A DNA stretch of 64,000 nucleotides from CAZHAX01 sp964530325 (GTDB taxonomy: Bacteria > Chloroflexota > Anaerolineae > B4-G1), in assembly GCA_964530325.1 (NCBI GenBank), contig CAZHAX010000001.1, forward strand, positions 248,001 to 312,000. The letters are read 5' to 3'. Below the pieces are notes generated by a model. That model was not told where the DNA came from and did no database searches. It worked only from the letters and a program-made list of their open reading frames with translations. Position 1 is the first letter of the stretch, and each line of letters starts with the position of its first letter. A program made the position numbers and the translations under genes. This document shows positions 25,122 to 33,837 of this stretch, one piece after another.

Positions 25122-25298
25122 CTACATGCCCTTCGGGACCTGCGCCGCTACGGCGACCCGGCGCTGGCTTGCCTTCCGCCCCATTGCGCGCGCCTGCTCG
25201 CGGACGAGCTGATACATCCCGGCCAGCACCGTCGCGCCTACGACGCCGACCACAATGATCTCCAGCGCGTACATCACCACCAGCTTGAACGTCTCCAT
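25122..25298 (-). CDS. Small single-pass membrane protein (58 residues)
   Basis: The gene starts METFKLVVMYALEII with the ATG at 25298 preceded by AAAGAGGAGCG, a good ribosome site, and ends in VPKGM at a TAG. Residues about 5-28 form one hydrophobic helix, followed by YQLVREQARAMGRKASQRR, a strongly basic cytoplasmic tail. It is a tandem paralogue of the 70-residue protein at 24875-25087, 34 bp apart. Function unknown; position suggests a role with the FNT channel. Confidence 0.6.
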   Translation of the reverse strand: METFKLVVMYALEIIVVGVVGATVLAGMYQLVREQARAMGRKASQRRVAVAAQVPKGM

Positions 25299-25523
25299 CG
25301 CTCCTCTTTCCTTTCACCTTGCCCTTGTGAGGCCGAATCCCCCTGTCTGCTTCGTCTATACGATACCACATCTGCCCGCCGCTGACATCGGCCGGAACGC
25401 CTGTCCTGTCGCAGCAAGATGGGCCTAGGCGGGCCCGCGGGTGCCCTAGGTAAGACCGCGTAGTCGAGACCGTTCATAAGGCCTAATCTCTCACCGGTTG
25501 GGCGGTCTGAGAGCCGGCAGGCA

Positions 25524-25552
25524 TTGACCTATCGCCCTGCCGAGGCTATAAT
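25524..25552 (+). promoter_or_regulatory. Promoter of the NarL-type two-component operon
   Basis: TTGACC (25524-25529), 17-bp spacer and a perfect TATAAT (25547-25552), 33 bp before the response-regulator ATG, with GGAGG in between. The rest of the 287-bp divergent gap (25299-25523) shows nothing I can name. Confidence 0.75.
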
Positions 25553-25585
25553 CGCAATGGGCCTCAGGGGAGGCCGGGAGGAGCG

Positions 25586-26248
25586 ATGGGCAAGATACGT
25601 GTCCTGCTGGCCGATGACCATGCGCTGGTGCGTCAGGGAACCCGCGAGTTGCTCGAGCGTGAAGGCGACATCGCCGTAGTTGCGGAGGCCGGCGACGGCG
25701 AGGAGGCGGTGCGGTTGGCATGCTCGCACCGGCCCGACGTCGTGATAATGGATGTCGCCATGCCGACACTGAACGGCATCGAGGCTACCAGGCAGATCAA
25801 GGCCCAATACCCCACTGTTGCCGTCCTCGTTCTCTCGGCCTACGATGATGACCAATACGTGTTTGCCCTGCTGGAGGCGGGAGCAGCCGGGTACGTGCTC
25901 AAGGACGTACACGCCTCTGAGCTGATCAAGGCGGTACGGGCCGTGCACGGGGGTGAATCGATTCTGCACCCGGCCATAGCCCGCAAAGTCCTGGACCGAT
26001 TCGCAAAGGGCGGAGGGGAAGCGCGCCAGAGGGCTGCAGACGAGCTCACGCCACGGGAGCTGGAAGTGCTCAAACTGGCGGCGAAGGGCATGACAAACCA
26101 GCAGATCGGCCGGGAACTGGTCATCAGCGTGCGCACTGTGCAGGTCCATCTGAGCAACATCTTCGGCAAGATGGGGGTCGGATCGCGGACTGAGGCAGTC
26201 CTCTACGGTTTGCGCGAGGGGTGGCTGGCGCTCGAGGACACGGCATGA
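25586..26248 (+). CDS. NarL/FixJ-type response regulator
   Basis: The 220-residue protein has a receiver domain with acidic pair Asp10/Asp11, phospho-acceptor Asp56 in VVIMDVAMP and conserved Lys in VLKDVHASEL, then a LuxR-type helix-turn-helix (about 150-215: LTPRELEVLKLAAKGMTNQQI, SVRTVQVHLSNIFGKM). It is a DNA-binding partner of the kinase encoded next, with an ATGA overlap. Targets are unknown; the divergent FNT/small-protein genes and the downstream hydrogenase operon are candidates. Confidence 0.94.
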   Translation: MGKIRVLLADDHALVRQGTRELLEREGDIAVVAEAGDGEEAVRLACSHRPDVVIMDVAMPTLNGIEATRQIKAQYPTVAVLVLSAYDDDQYVFALLEAGAAGYVLKDVHASELIKAVRAVHGGESILHPAIARKVLDRFAKGGGEARQRAADELTPRELEVLKLAAKGMTNQQIGRELVISVRTVQVHLSNIFGKMGVGSRTEAVLYGLREGWLALEDTA

Positions 26249-27795
26249 GCGCCAAAGCGGCAGACATTCAGGTGCCACGGCGTCCCGGGCGGCTGGTCGA
26301 TGCTCTCAGGCAGCGCAGCTTCTGGACCCTGGCGGCCATGATTGTCGGCCTGGCTTTCCTTCACTACCTCACTCCGCAGATCAGGCTGCTACCCTTCATG
26401 ACCGACCCGCTGGGCCGCCACGCTGTGGAGCGGATCGCCTTCCTGCTCCCCGTGGCGGCGTCGACCTTTGCCTTCGGCCGCGCAGGCGGACTCACTGCCC
26501 TGGTTCTTTCGCTGCTGATCATGGTGCCGCGGGCACTGCTCGTCTCGCCATACCCGGTCGACGCGATGGCCGAAACCGCGGCCGTGGCCGTGGTTGGTTA
26601 TCTGATAGTGTGGATGATCGAGACGCAGGAGCGGGAAAAGCGGCTGCGCCAGGAGGCTGTCCAGCGCCTACGGGCGGTCAACGCGATCACTGCTATGCTG
26701 ACTAAGTCGCTCGATCCGCAGCAGATACTGGATGGCGTCCTCGAGCGGGCACTGGAGGTGATCAGGGCCGCCAACGGGTGCATCCACCTGGTAGACACAG
26801 AATCAGGGGATCTGACCCTGGCGGCTGGACACGGGCCATTCTCGAACTCGCTGCAGCAGGATGGCCGCTTGCCCGTCGATGAGACGTTCATTGGGCAGGC
26901 GGCGCGCTCCGGCCAGCCGATTCTGGTGGTAGAAGGGGCGAACGGCTCGACCACGCCGCCGATGGGCGGGCTGCCCGCCATGAAGTCGCTCCTGGCGGTG
27001 CCACTGAAATCGCGCGACGAGGTGCGGGGTGTGCTCACGCTCGGCGATACCGAGCGCCACTTCACATCACAGGACGTGGAAGTGCTGGCGGCGATCGGCG
27101 GCGAGATTGGTGTCGCCCTGGAGAACGCGCGGCTGTACGAGAGCATGCGCTTCTACGTGGGTCAAGTCACTCGTGCCCAGGAGGACGAGAGGAAGCGCAT
27201 TGCCCGCGAGCTCCACGACGAGACGACCCAGGATCTGATCGCCCTCTCCCGCCGGCTGGAGGCACTGGGTGGAGAGGGCCGAAGCCTTCCTGCCGCAGCC
27301 CGAAAGCGCCTTGGGGAGCTGCAGGAGCTGGTCGACGGAGCGCTCCGCGGAGTGCGCCGCTTCAGTCATAACCTCCGGCCGAGCGCGCTGGACGATCTGG
27401 GCTTGCTGCCAGCCTTGGAAGGCATGGCGGCGGCACAGGCGGACGATGGCGGTCCCGTCACTGAGCTGCGGGTTGAGGGCGAGAGGCGGAGGCTGCAGCC
27501 CGAGGCGGAGCTGACGCTGTTCCGCATCGCCCAGGAGGCGCTGAGCAACGTTCGCAGGCACGCCCGGGCCGGCAGGGCGGTGGTAACGGTTCGCTTCGGC
27601 GAGAGCGAGGTCGAGCTAATCGTGGAGGATGACGGGCAGGGATTCCCGGTTCCCGCTCACCTGGGCGAGCTCGGGCCCCGGGGCAAGCTGGGCATCGTTG
27701 GCATGTTTGAGCGAGCACGCCTCCTGGGCGGGACGTTCACGGTATCCTCGGAGCCAGGGCGTGGAACACGGCTGGCGGCCTGCCTGCCGGTGTAG
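26245..27795 (+). CDS. DesK/NarX-type sensor histidine kinase with GAF domain
   Basis: The 516-residue protein has three or four N-terminal hydrophobic segments (about 25-125), a GAF domain (about 150-300) and a HisKA_3 segment with the phospho-acceptor His near residue 323 in RIARELHDETTQDL. The HATPase has EALSNVRRHA, DDGQGFP and LGIVGM boxes. This subclass pairs with NarL-type regulators such as the one coded directly upstream. The start at 26245 overlaps the regulator stop; a start eight codons earlier is possible. Confidence 0.93.
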   Translation: MSAKAADIQVPRRPGRLVDALRQRSFWTLAAMIVGLAFLHYLTPQIRLLPFMTDPLGRHAVERIAFLLPVAASTFAFGRAGGLTALVLSLLIMVPRALLVSPYPVDAMAETAAVAVVGYLIVWMIETQEREKRLRQEAVQRLRAVNAITAMLTKSLDPQQILDGVLERALEVIRAANGCIHLVDTESGDLTLAAGHGPFSNSLQQDGRLPVDETFIGQAARSGQPILVVEGANGSTTPPMGGLPAMKSLLAVPLKSRDEVRGVLTLGDTERHFTSQDVEVLAAIGGEIGVALENARLYESMRFYVGQVTRAQEDERKRIARELHDETTQDLIALSRRLEALGGEGRSLPAAARKRLGELQELVDGALRGVRRFSHNLRPSALDDLGLLPALEGMAAAQADDGGPVTELRVEGERRRLQPEAELTLFRIAQEALSNVRRHARAGRAVVTVRFGESEVELIVEDDGQGFPVPAHLGELGPRGKLGIVGMFERARLLGGTFTVSSEPGRGTRLAACLPV

Positions 27796-27915
27796 TCTGG
27801 TGTGCCTTACTGCTGCGGAGATCGGTTCTCGCGGCTGCCTCCCCGGGAATGCGGCCTGATCCCCGGCAGGCCAGGCACTGGAGCGAGAGACCTCAAGCCC
27901 GGCTGCGGACCGGCG

Positions 27916-28416
27916 CTACACGTTTCGCGGCGAAGGCGTACTCCCCCACTGCTCCAGCTGGCCGATCACCTCGGCTACCAGAGGGTCAATCTGCGCCTGA
28001 ATAGGCGGAGATAGCTCGAGGCTGGGCTCGAGCGAGCCTGGCTGCACTCCCCAGAGAACGACATTGCGCGGGTAGATGTCGCGCAGCTTGGCGGCGAAGA
28101 GCATGTCCGGAATGCCGATCTGGTGGGGAGAGATCTTGAGGGTCAGGAAGGCTGGTACCTCGTCCCCCTCAAGCCGCAGGATTGCGCCTGGCTGCTTCCC
28201 CATCTCGACTGCGTCGATAATCAGCAGGTTCTCTACGCCCTCCAGATAGTAGAGGAGGTCCAGACCCAAAGTGCCGCCGTCCAGGGCCTGAACCTCCTCC
28301 GGCAGGTCGTAGGTTGTCACCAGCCGCTCCAACACCCGCAGGCCCACGCCCTCGTCGGAGAGCAAGAGGTTGCCCACGCCGAGGAGGAGGGTGCGAGGAG
28401 CCGACTCGTCCGCCAT
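27916..28416 (-). CDS. hybD: Hydrogenase maturation protease for the membrane hydrogenase
   Basis: The protease trims the C-terminal peptide of a [NiFe] large subunit after Ni insertion. The 166-residue sequence shows LLLGVGNLLLSDEGVGLRVLERL (first metal Glu), ALDGGTLGLDLL, LLIIDAVEMG (metal Asp) and SPHQIGIPDML with the His, the complete HyaD/HybD motif set. It is 3 bp downstream of the large-subunit gene, whose 17-residue C-terminal tail is the expected target. Converges with the sensor-kinase gene. Confidence 0.93.
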   Translation of the reverse strand: MADESAPRTLLLGVGNLLLSDEGVGLRVLERLVTTYDLPEEVQALDGGTLGLDLLYYLEGVENLLIIDAVEMGKQPGAILRLEGDEVPAFLTLKISPHQIGIPDMLFAAKLRDIYPRNVVLWGVQPGSLEPSLELSPPIQAQIDPLVAEVIGQLEQWGSTPSPRNV

Positions 28417-28419
28417 GGT

Positions 28420-30120
28420 CTATCCCGGATAGACGTTGATCTGGGTGACCTCCCGTCCCTCCGCATCGAGTACGTGGACGGCGCAGGCCAGACACGGATC
28501 GAACGAATGGATCGTGCGCAGCACCTCGAGGGGCATCTCGGGATTGGCGATCGGCGTGCCGATCAGCGCCGCCTCATAGGGCCCCATCTTCCCATTGGCG
28601 TCGCGCGGGCTGGCGTTCCAGGTGCTGGGCACGACCGCCTGGTAGTTCTCGATCTTCTTGTCCTTGATGTGCACCCAGTGGCCCAGGGCGCCGCGCGGCG
28701 GCTCGTGGAATCCGTAGCCCATCGTCTCCGCAGGCCAGTTCTCGGGGTCCCACATGCTGTTCTCGTGGATGGCGTAGTCGCCCTCGGCCATCGCCCCGGC
28801 CAGCTCTCCTATCCATTCGGACATCTTGTTGCCGATGATCACCGTCTCGATACAGCGGGCTGCGGTGCGCCCCAGCGTCGAGAAGAGGGCTTCGGGTCCA
28901 ACCCCGAGCGTGTCGAGGACAGACCCCACCGTGGACTGGATCTCCTCTTGCCCGGATGCGTAGCCGACGAGCATGTGCGCCAGCGGCCCTACCTCCATCG
29001 GCTCGTCCCGGAAACGCGGGGCCTTGACCCAGGAGTACTTGCCGTCTGTCTCCAGGTAGTCGTAGGGCGGCTGGGGGCCCGTGTAGTTCGGATTCGTCTC
29101 CCCAACGTAGGGGTGCTTAGGCAGACTGTCGTCATCGTAGCTGTACCAGGAGTGGGTCACATACTCGGCGATCTCCTCGTGGTCCACCGGAATCAAGTTT
29201 GCCAGATCCTGGTTCATGATGGCGCCTGCAGGGAACCACAGGCTGCCGTCCGCGTCCGGAAAGTCCCCATAGCACAGGTAGTTGCCGACACCCTCGCCGA
29301 TGCCTGCCCAGTCGAGGTAGAACGGTGCCACGGCGAGCACGTCCGGCAGGTACACCTGCTGGACGAACTGGTTCGCCTGGGCCTGCAGCCCCTGCAGCAG
29401 AGCGATGCTGTCGGCGTTGAGAGCGTGCTGGCTGTTGGGATCGATCGGTGTGGACATGCCGCCCACCAGGAAGGTCTGCAGGTGGGGGTTCTTGCCGCCC
29501 AGCAGTGCGTGAATGCGGGCGTACTCCCTCTGCCAGTCGAGCGCCTCCAGGTAGTGAGCCACCGCCATCAGGTTCGCCTCCGCCGGCAGCTTGTAGGCGG
29601 AGTGACCCCAGTAGGCGTTGGCGAAGGGGCCCAGCTGCCCGCTGTCGACGAATGCTCTGATACGGTCCTGCACGCCCTGGAAGTAGTCGCTGCTAGATTT
29701 GGGCCAATCGGAGATCGACTGGGCCAGATCGGAAGTCGCGATCGAATCGGCATCCAGCGCGCTGACGATGTCCACCCAATCGAGCGCGTGCAGGTGGTAG
29801 AAGTGGATCACGTGGTCGTGAACATGTTGGCTGCCCGCGATCAGGTTGCGCAGGATGCGGGCGTTGTTGGGTACTTCTATTCCCAGCGCGTTCTCAACCG
29901 CCCGGACTGAAGCCAGGGCGTGAACGGTGGTGCACACGCCGCAGAATCGCTGGGTGAAGGCCCAGGCCTCCCGGGGATCCCGACCCTTGAGTATCGTCTC
30001 TATGCCGCGCCACATCGTGCTTGAGGACCAGGCGTTTGTCACGATGCCATCCTCGACCTCGACCTCAATGCGCAGGTGGCCTTCTATGCGTGTGATGGGA
30101 TCGATTACGATTCTAGCCAT
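28420..30120 (-). CDS. hybC: [NiFe] hydrogenase large subunit, group 1 (membrane-bound uptake type)
   Basis: The 566-residue catalytic subunit splits H2 at the Ni-Fe(CN)2CO centre. L1 motif QRFCGVCTTVHA supplies Cys60 and Cys63; the L2 motif DPCLACAVH supplies Cys543 and Cys546. Cleavage after His549 would remove a 17-residue tail, as expected with a maturation protease encoded next. Other group 1 signatures are the N-terminal DPITRIEGHLRIEVE and RGIETIL. It is exported in complex with the Tat-bearing small subunit. Confidence 0.96.
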   Translation of the reverse strand: MARIVIDPITRIEGHLRIEVEVEDGIVTNAWSSSTMWRGIETILKGRDPREAWAFTQRFCGVCTTVHALASVRAVENALGIEVPNNARILRNLIAGSQHVHDHVIHFYHLHALDWVDIVSALDADSIATSDLAQSISDWPKSSSDYFQGVQDRIRAFVDSGQLGPFANAYWGHSAYKLPAEANLMAVAHYLEALDWQREYARIHALLGGKNPHLQTFLVGGMSTPIDPNSQHALNADSIALLQGLQAQANQFVQQVYLPDVLAVAPFYLDWAGIGEGVGNYLCYGDFPDADGSLWFPAGAIMNQDLANLIPVDHEEIAEYVTHSWYSYDDDSLPKHPYVGETNPNYTGPQPPYDYLETDGKYSWVKAPRFRDEPMEVGPLAHMLVGYASGQEEIQSTVGSVLDTLGVGPEALFSTLGRTAARCIETVIIGNKMSEWIGELAGAMAEGDYAIHENSMWDPENWPAETMGYGFHEPPRGALGHWVHIKDKKIENYQAVVPSTWNASPRDANGKMGPYEAALIGTPIANPEMPLEVLRTIHSFDPCLACAVHVLDAEGREVTQINVYPG

Positions 30121-30135
30121 TTCTCTCTCCTTGTG

Positions 30136-31272
30136 TCAGGCGTGTGCCTGGTGCTCTTGCGGGAACAGCTCGAAGAGACGGGCGACAACGATGTAGACGA
30201 ACACGGCGCCCGCTATGATGCCAATGGAGCTCAGCACCTCCATCCAATGAGGCACGTACGTGGCCCACGCCGGCGCCTCCAGTCCGATCCAGGCAACGGT
30301 CAAGCGATTGAAGAAGAGGCCAAAGATGACCCATACGCTCGACCAGAAAACCCCGCTCCGACTCCTTCCCCGTCTGGAGAACAGGATCGCCAGGGGAACT
30401 GCCAATCCCAGGATCAGCTCTGCCCACAGCAGCAGGCTGTATTGGCCTTCGGAGAAGGCCAGCGGCAGCTCTCCTGCAATCGCGATGTCGCCGACCTTCA
30501 GGATTGTGTACAGGACGAGCAGAACGCGGATCAGCCTGCCCATTCGGACTGAGAGGCCCTCGTCGGGCGGCGCCTTGACGTGACGGCGGACGAGGTGCAC
30601 CACGACGGCGGCGGTGGCCAGGCCACCGAACAGGGCCTGGATGAAGAATAGGGCCGGCAGTATCGGCGTCCACCACAGCGGGTGTAGCCGCTGTCTCAGG
30701 ATTATGAACATGGACCCCAGCGATGACTGGTGGACGGTGGAGATCAGGATGCCAACCGCGGCGATTAGGATTGTCATCCTCCTGATGAGATTGAGCGGCA
30801 CGTCGAGTTCAGTCTTCTCCAGCAAGGTCGGCGCGATCTCCAGCAGGAGGATTACCGTGTAGAGGGTAACGCTCAGCGCTACCTCCTCAAGGAACGAGTG
30901 GAGATTGATGTTCTCCGGGATCAGGATGGAGTAGAACTGGTGCCAGCGGCCGAGATCCATGATCAGGATGATGGCCACAGACACATAGCCCAGCAGGCCA
31001 GCGAGGACGGCCGGTCGCAGAATCTTGTGGTAGTCCTCCCGGCCGAAGAAGTGGCTGATGGCGGAGACGGTGAAGGCCGCTCCGGCGGCCGGGATGAGGA
31101 ACACGTCCAGCCCGATCCACAACCCCCACGGGTAGTGGTCGCTCAGGTTCGTCGTAGGGCCTAGCCCCACCGCGAAGCGAACTATCGCCAGGACCACGCC
31201 GACCAGGCCGAGCGCCAGCAGGACGTAGGAGCTCCGCGAGAGATTCAGCTTAGCGCGCATCGTCGCGATCAC
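30136..31272 (-). CDS. hybB: Hydrogenase integral membrane subunit (HybB/NrfD family)
   Basis: The 378-residue protein has about ten hydrophobic helices, as in HybB/NrfD/PsrC quinone-interacting subunits. Typical features are YPWGLWIGLDVFLIPAAG in the second helix and SFLEEVALSVTLY, HQSSLGSM and PLWWTPILPALFF later on. It lacks haem-binding features and probably passes electrons from the Fe-S subunit to the quinone pool with charge translocation. The GTG at 31272 is preferred because AAGGAGGAG lies just upstream; an ATG at 31260 is the alternative. Confidence 0.93.
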   Translation of the reverse strand: MIATMRAKLNLSRSSYVLLALGLVGVVLAIVRFAVGLGPTTNLSDHYPWGLWIGLDVFLIPAAGAAFTVSAISHFFGREDYHKILRPAVLAGLLGYVSVAIILIMDLGRWHQFYSILIPENINLHSFLEEVALSVTLYTVILLLEIAPTLLEKTELDVPLNLIRRMTILIAAVGILISTVHQSSLGSMFIILRQRLHPLWWTPILPALFFIQALFGGLATAAVVVHLVRRHVKAPPDEGLSVRMGRLIRVLLVLYTILKVGDIAIAGELPLAFSEGQYSLLLWAELILGLAVPLAILFSRRGRSRSGVFWSSVWVIFGLFFNRLTVAWIGLEAPAWATYVPHWMEVLSSIGIIAGAVFVYIVVARLFELFPQEHQAHA

Positions 31273-31273
31273 T

Positions 31274-32131
31274 TCACTCCTCCTTGTCCTTGCCCTGGCT
31301 GCCGGTGAGGTAGTGAGCGCTGGCCAGGATCGCCAGGCCGCCAAGGAAGATTGAGGGCAGGAGTATAGGTGCCAGTGTGTTGCTCAGGGCCGGGACCGAT
31401 TCGCTCCCCAGGTCCGGCAGCCCCAGCTTGTCGAATGGGACGTGCGACAGGTAAAGCACCGAGGTGCCTCCGGCCTCGTCATCGCCGTAGAGACCCTCGT
31501 ACCTGCCGGGGTTCTGGGCCAGGCGCTGCTGAGCCTCGGCCAGCAACTGGCCCCGGGTGCCCCAGATCAGGGCGCCGGTCGGGCAGGCCTCGGCGCAGGC
31601 CGGGCCGTCACCGACGGCCAGGCGGTCTGCACAGAAGGTGCACTTGGCCACCTGTGGAATCGTCTCATCCCACTCGAAGCGGGGCACGCCGAACGGGCAG
31701 GCCACCATGCAGTAGCGGCAGCCGATGCAGCGCTTCGGATCGTAGGTGACCGGCCCCTCGGGCGTCTTCTCCAGGGCATGTACCGGGCAGGCGCTGGCGC
31801 AGGCTGGGTCCAGGCAGTGCATACACTGGTGCTTGACGAAGGAATGCGTGTCGCCATCCTGGTAGAGCTGAATCAGCGTCCAACAGTCTGCGGAGAGATC
31901 CCTCGGCTCGTCGTACAGACCGTCCGGGCCGGTTTCCGGGGGATTGCCGTTCCAGTCCTTGCAGGCGTTCTGGCACGCCCTACAGCCAATGCACATGGTC
32001 GCGTCGTACAACATAGCTACCGCGTTGTCCGACGAGGAGCCGCCGGAAGCGTGCACGCCCACGCCGGACAGAGCGAGACCTCCCAAACCGGCACCGGCGA
32101 GCTTGATGAACTGTCTACGATTGAGGGACAT
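31274..32131 (-). CDS. hybA: Hydrogenase ferredoxin-type subunit (HybA family)
   Basis: The 285-residue protein begins with a Tat signal (NRRQFIKLAGAGLGGLALSG) and carries four [4Fe-4S] motifs: CIGCRACQNACKDWN, CMHCLDPACASACP, CIGCRYCMVACPFG and the split CTFCADR/CAEACP. A C-terminal hydrophobic helix (about 255-275) anchors it. It links the small subunit to the membrane subunit. The ATG at 32131 overlaps the end of the small-subunit gene by 17 bp. Confidence 0.94.
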   Translation of the reverse strand: MSLNRRQFIKLAGAGLGGLALSGVGVHASGGSSSDNAVAMLYDATMCIGCRACQNACKDWNGNPPETGPDGLYDEPRDLSADCWTLIQLYQDGDTHSFVKHQCMHCLDPACASACPVHALEKTPEGPVTYDPKRCIGCRYCMVACPFGVPRFEWDETIPQVAKCTFCADRLAVGDGPACAEACPTGALIWGTRGQLLAEAQQRLAQNPGRYEGLYGDDEAGGTSVLYLSHVPFDKLGLPDLGSESVPALSNTLAPILLPSIFLGGLAILASAHYLTGSQGKDKEE

Positions 32132-33254
32132 TGTCCTCTCCCGGCCTCTCGCTGTCCGTGTCGTCTGACTTGGCGAGCTGCTTGACCGTCGCGGCCGCTG
32201 CCGCGCCCACTGCCAAGCCGGCCACCCCGCCGATGAAACCGGCCGCGATCGGCGAGATCGCCTCTGCCGGCTGCTCGACTGGCGGGAAGGTCGCCGGCGG
32301 CGCAACCGCTTCATCGAACATCTCCGCGGTGCCGTAGATGCCTCCCGGCAGATCCCAGAAGTCGGGGATGGCGCAGGCGATGCAGCCGTGACCGGCGCCG
32401 ACGGGCCAGTTCGTTCCATCGTTCCAGCGCACGGTGGGGCAGTTGTAGAAGGCCAGTGGACCCTTGCAGCCCATCTGGTACAGGCACCAGCCCTGGCGAT
32501 GACCCTCGTCGCCCCACTCGCGGACGAACTCCCCGGCGTCGAAGTGGCCCCGCCGCTCGCAGTTGTCGTGAATGCGGGCGCCGTGGGCAAAGAGCGGGCG
32601 TCCCAGCTCATCCATCTGCGGCAGCTCGCCAAAGGACAGGAAGTGGACGACGGTGGCGGTCAGGTTGACTACGTTGAGAGGGCACCCGGGCAGGTTGAGC
32701 ACAGGTTTGTCCGTGACCAGCTCGCGTACGCCCTTGGCGCCCGTGGGGTTGGGAGCTGCTTTCGGTATTCCTCCGAAGGCTGCGCAGCTGCCGACGGCGA
32801 TCACTGCCAGCGCGCCGGCTGCAGCTTCTTCCAGGACGTCCACGGCAGTCCGGCCGCCAATAGTGCAGTAGACGCCGCCGTCTCCTGCGGGAATCGACCC
32901 CTCGACGATCAGCAGGTAGCCGCCTGCCTCCAGCGCCCGAGCCTTCGCCTCTTCAGCCTGATGGCCGGCTGCGGCCATGATCGTCTCGTGGTAGTCAACC
33001 GACAGCACGTCAAGCACTACCTCGGCCGCAGTAGGGCGGGAGGCTCTCAGGAACGACTCTGTGCAGCCCGCGCAATCCTGGAATTCCAGCCACACGACCG
33101 GTGTACGCTTGGGGTTCTCCAAAGCTCGGGCGATGACGGTTCCCAAGCTGCAGGGGAGAGCTAGGGTGCCGGCCACGACGCTGCAGAACTTGACGAACTC
33201 GCGTCTGGTAATGCCTCTCAGCTCGAGGCGTCTCTCCAGGTCTGAACTGGCCAT
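32115..33254 (-). CDS. hybO: [NiFe] hydrogenase small subunit with Tat signal
   Basis: The 379-residue subunit carries three Fe-S clusters. The Tat motif ITRREFVKF lies at about residues 15-23. Proximal-cluster ligands are Cys61 and Cys64 in QDCAGCTES, with GSCAAFGGI and LPGCPLN; medial/distal ligands include HDNCERRGHF, YQMGCKGP, YNCPTVRW and HGCIACAIPDFW. No extra cysteines of the oxygen-tolerant type are evident near the proximal cluster. A C-terminal hydrophobic helix (about 335-360) anchors it. First gene of a hybO-A-B-C-D order, as in E. coli hydrogenase 2. Confidence 0.96.
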   Translation of the reverse strand: MASSDLERRLELRGITRREFVKFCSVVAGTLALPCSLGTVIARALENPKRTPVVWLEFQDCAGCTESFLRASRPTAAEVVLDVLSVDYHETIMAAAGHQAEEAKARALEAGGYLLIVEGSIPAGDGGVYCTIGGRTAVDVLEEAAAGALAVIAVGSCAAFGGIPKAAPNPTGAKGVRELVTDKPVLNLPGCPLNVVNLTATVVHFLSFGELPQMDELGRPLFAHGARIHDNCERRGHFDAGEFVREWGDEGHRQGWCLYQMGCKGPLAFYNCPTVRWNDGTNWPVGAGHGCIACAIPDFWDLPGGIYGTAEMFDEAVAPPATFPPVEQPAEAISPIAAGFIGGVAGLAVGAAAAATVKQLAKSDDTDSERPGEDNVPQS

Positions 33255-33280
33255 GTTTCGTTCTCCTTTATCCTCTCCTC

Positions 33281-33359
33281 GGGGCCTCTCCAGGCCGATG
33301 ACGGGAGGCCCCGGAGCTGGCGAGACAGCGGCTCCGTCCTGCAGTCTCTATGGGGCCTC
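33281..33359 (-). promoter_or_regulatory. Three-segment competing-hairpin leader before the hyb operon
   Basis: In the minus-strand RNA, GAGGCCCC (33352-33359), GGGGCCTC (33305-33312) and GAGGCCCC (33281-33288) follow one another. The middle segment can pair with either flank, giving two mutually exclusive 8-bp stems. The last stem ends about 26 nt before the hybO start, next to its ribosome site. Apart from this and the promoter, I see nothing in the long leader that matches a known riboswitch. Confidence 0.45.
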
Positions 33360-33574
33360 TATCTGTGAGCCGTTCTTGGCGGGCACGCAGCCGCGAAGCA
33401 AGACGTGGGCAACTCGCTGAGCTGCCGCCTGCGCTGTGAGGATCACGTGTCTCGGTTTCCCACCAAGATGGAGGGCTGTGGTCCGCGCGCTCTGGTGCCA
33501 CTGTCCTCGGATACCGGCTGTCAGGCTGTGGCCTGGAGTTTGCGGCAATAGTGCCGCGCCCGGCCGCCGCGATG

Positions 33575-33602
33575 ATACTACTCGTTTCGCTCCATTTGTC
33601 AA
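33575..33602 (-). promoter_or_regulatory. Probable promoter of the hyb operon
   Basis: Minus strand: perfect TTGACA (33597-33602), 16-bp spacer and TAGTAT (33575-33580). It would give a ~315-nt untranslated leader before hybO. Confidence 0.55.
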
Positions 33603-33761
33603 ATCGGCGCGAGGGGGTCGGCGGCAGGCACGACGCCGGCGGGCGGAGCGAGCGAGCCTGCCTGCACCAGCCGTGCCGGCGGAACGGGAAGCTGTACGGC
33701 AAGCCATGCTGGATGCAGACGGTCGGGCAGACGAACGCTGGGCCTATATGCGGATGGACTA

Positions 33762-33790
33762 TTGACATTATGCACTTAGCATGGTACAAT
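33762..33790 (+). promoter_or_regulatory. Strong promoter with internal inverted repeat, upstream of the PadR-type gene
   Basis: Perfect TTGACA (33762-33767), 17-bp spacer, TACAAT (33785-33790). Within the spacer, ATGC-N5-GCAT (33770-33782) is an inverted repeat, and a TGGCGCCA palindrome follows the -10 box. PadR regulators often bind their own promoters at ATGT/ACAT-like half sites, so this may be the autoregulatory operator. Confidence 0.7.
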
Positions 33791-33837
33791 TTGCCTGGCG
33801 CCAAGGGGACTGACCGTACGCTGCTGGAGTGACTGCG

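Noticed and set aside
28123..29910. Long open frame antisense to the hydrogenase large-subunit and protease genes (595 codons)
   Set aside because: Mirrors the codon bias of the conserved genes; no domain features in the translation.
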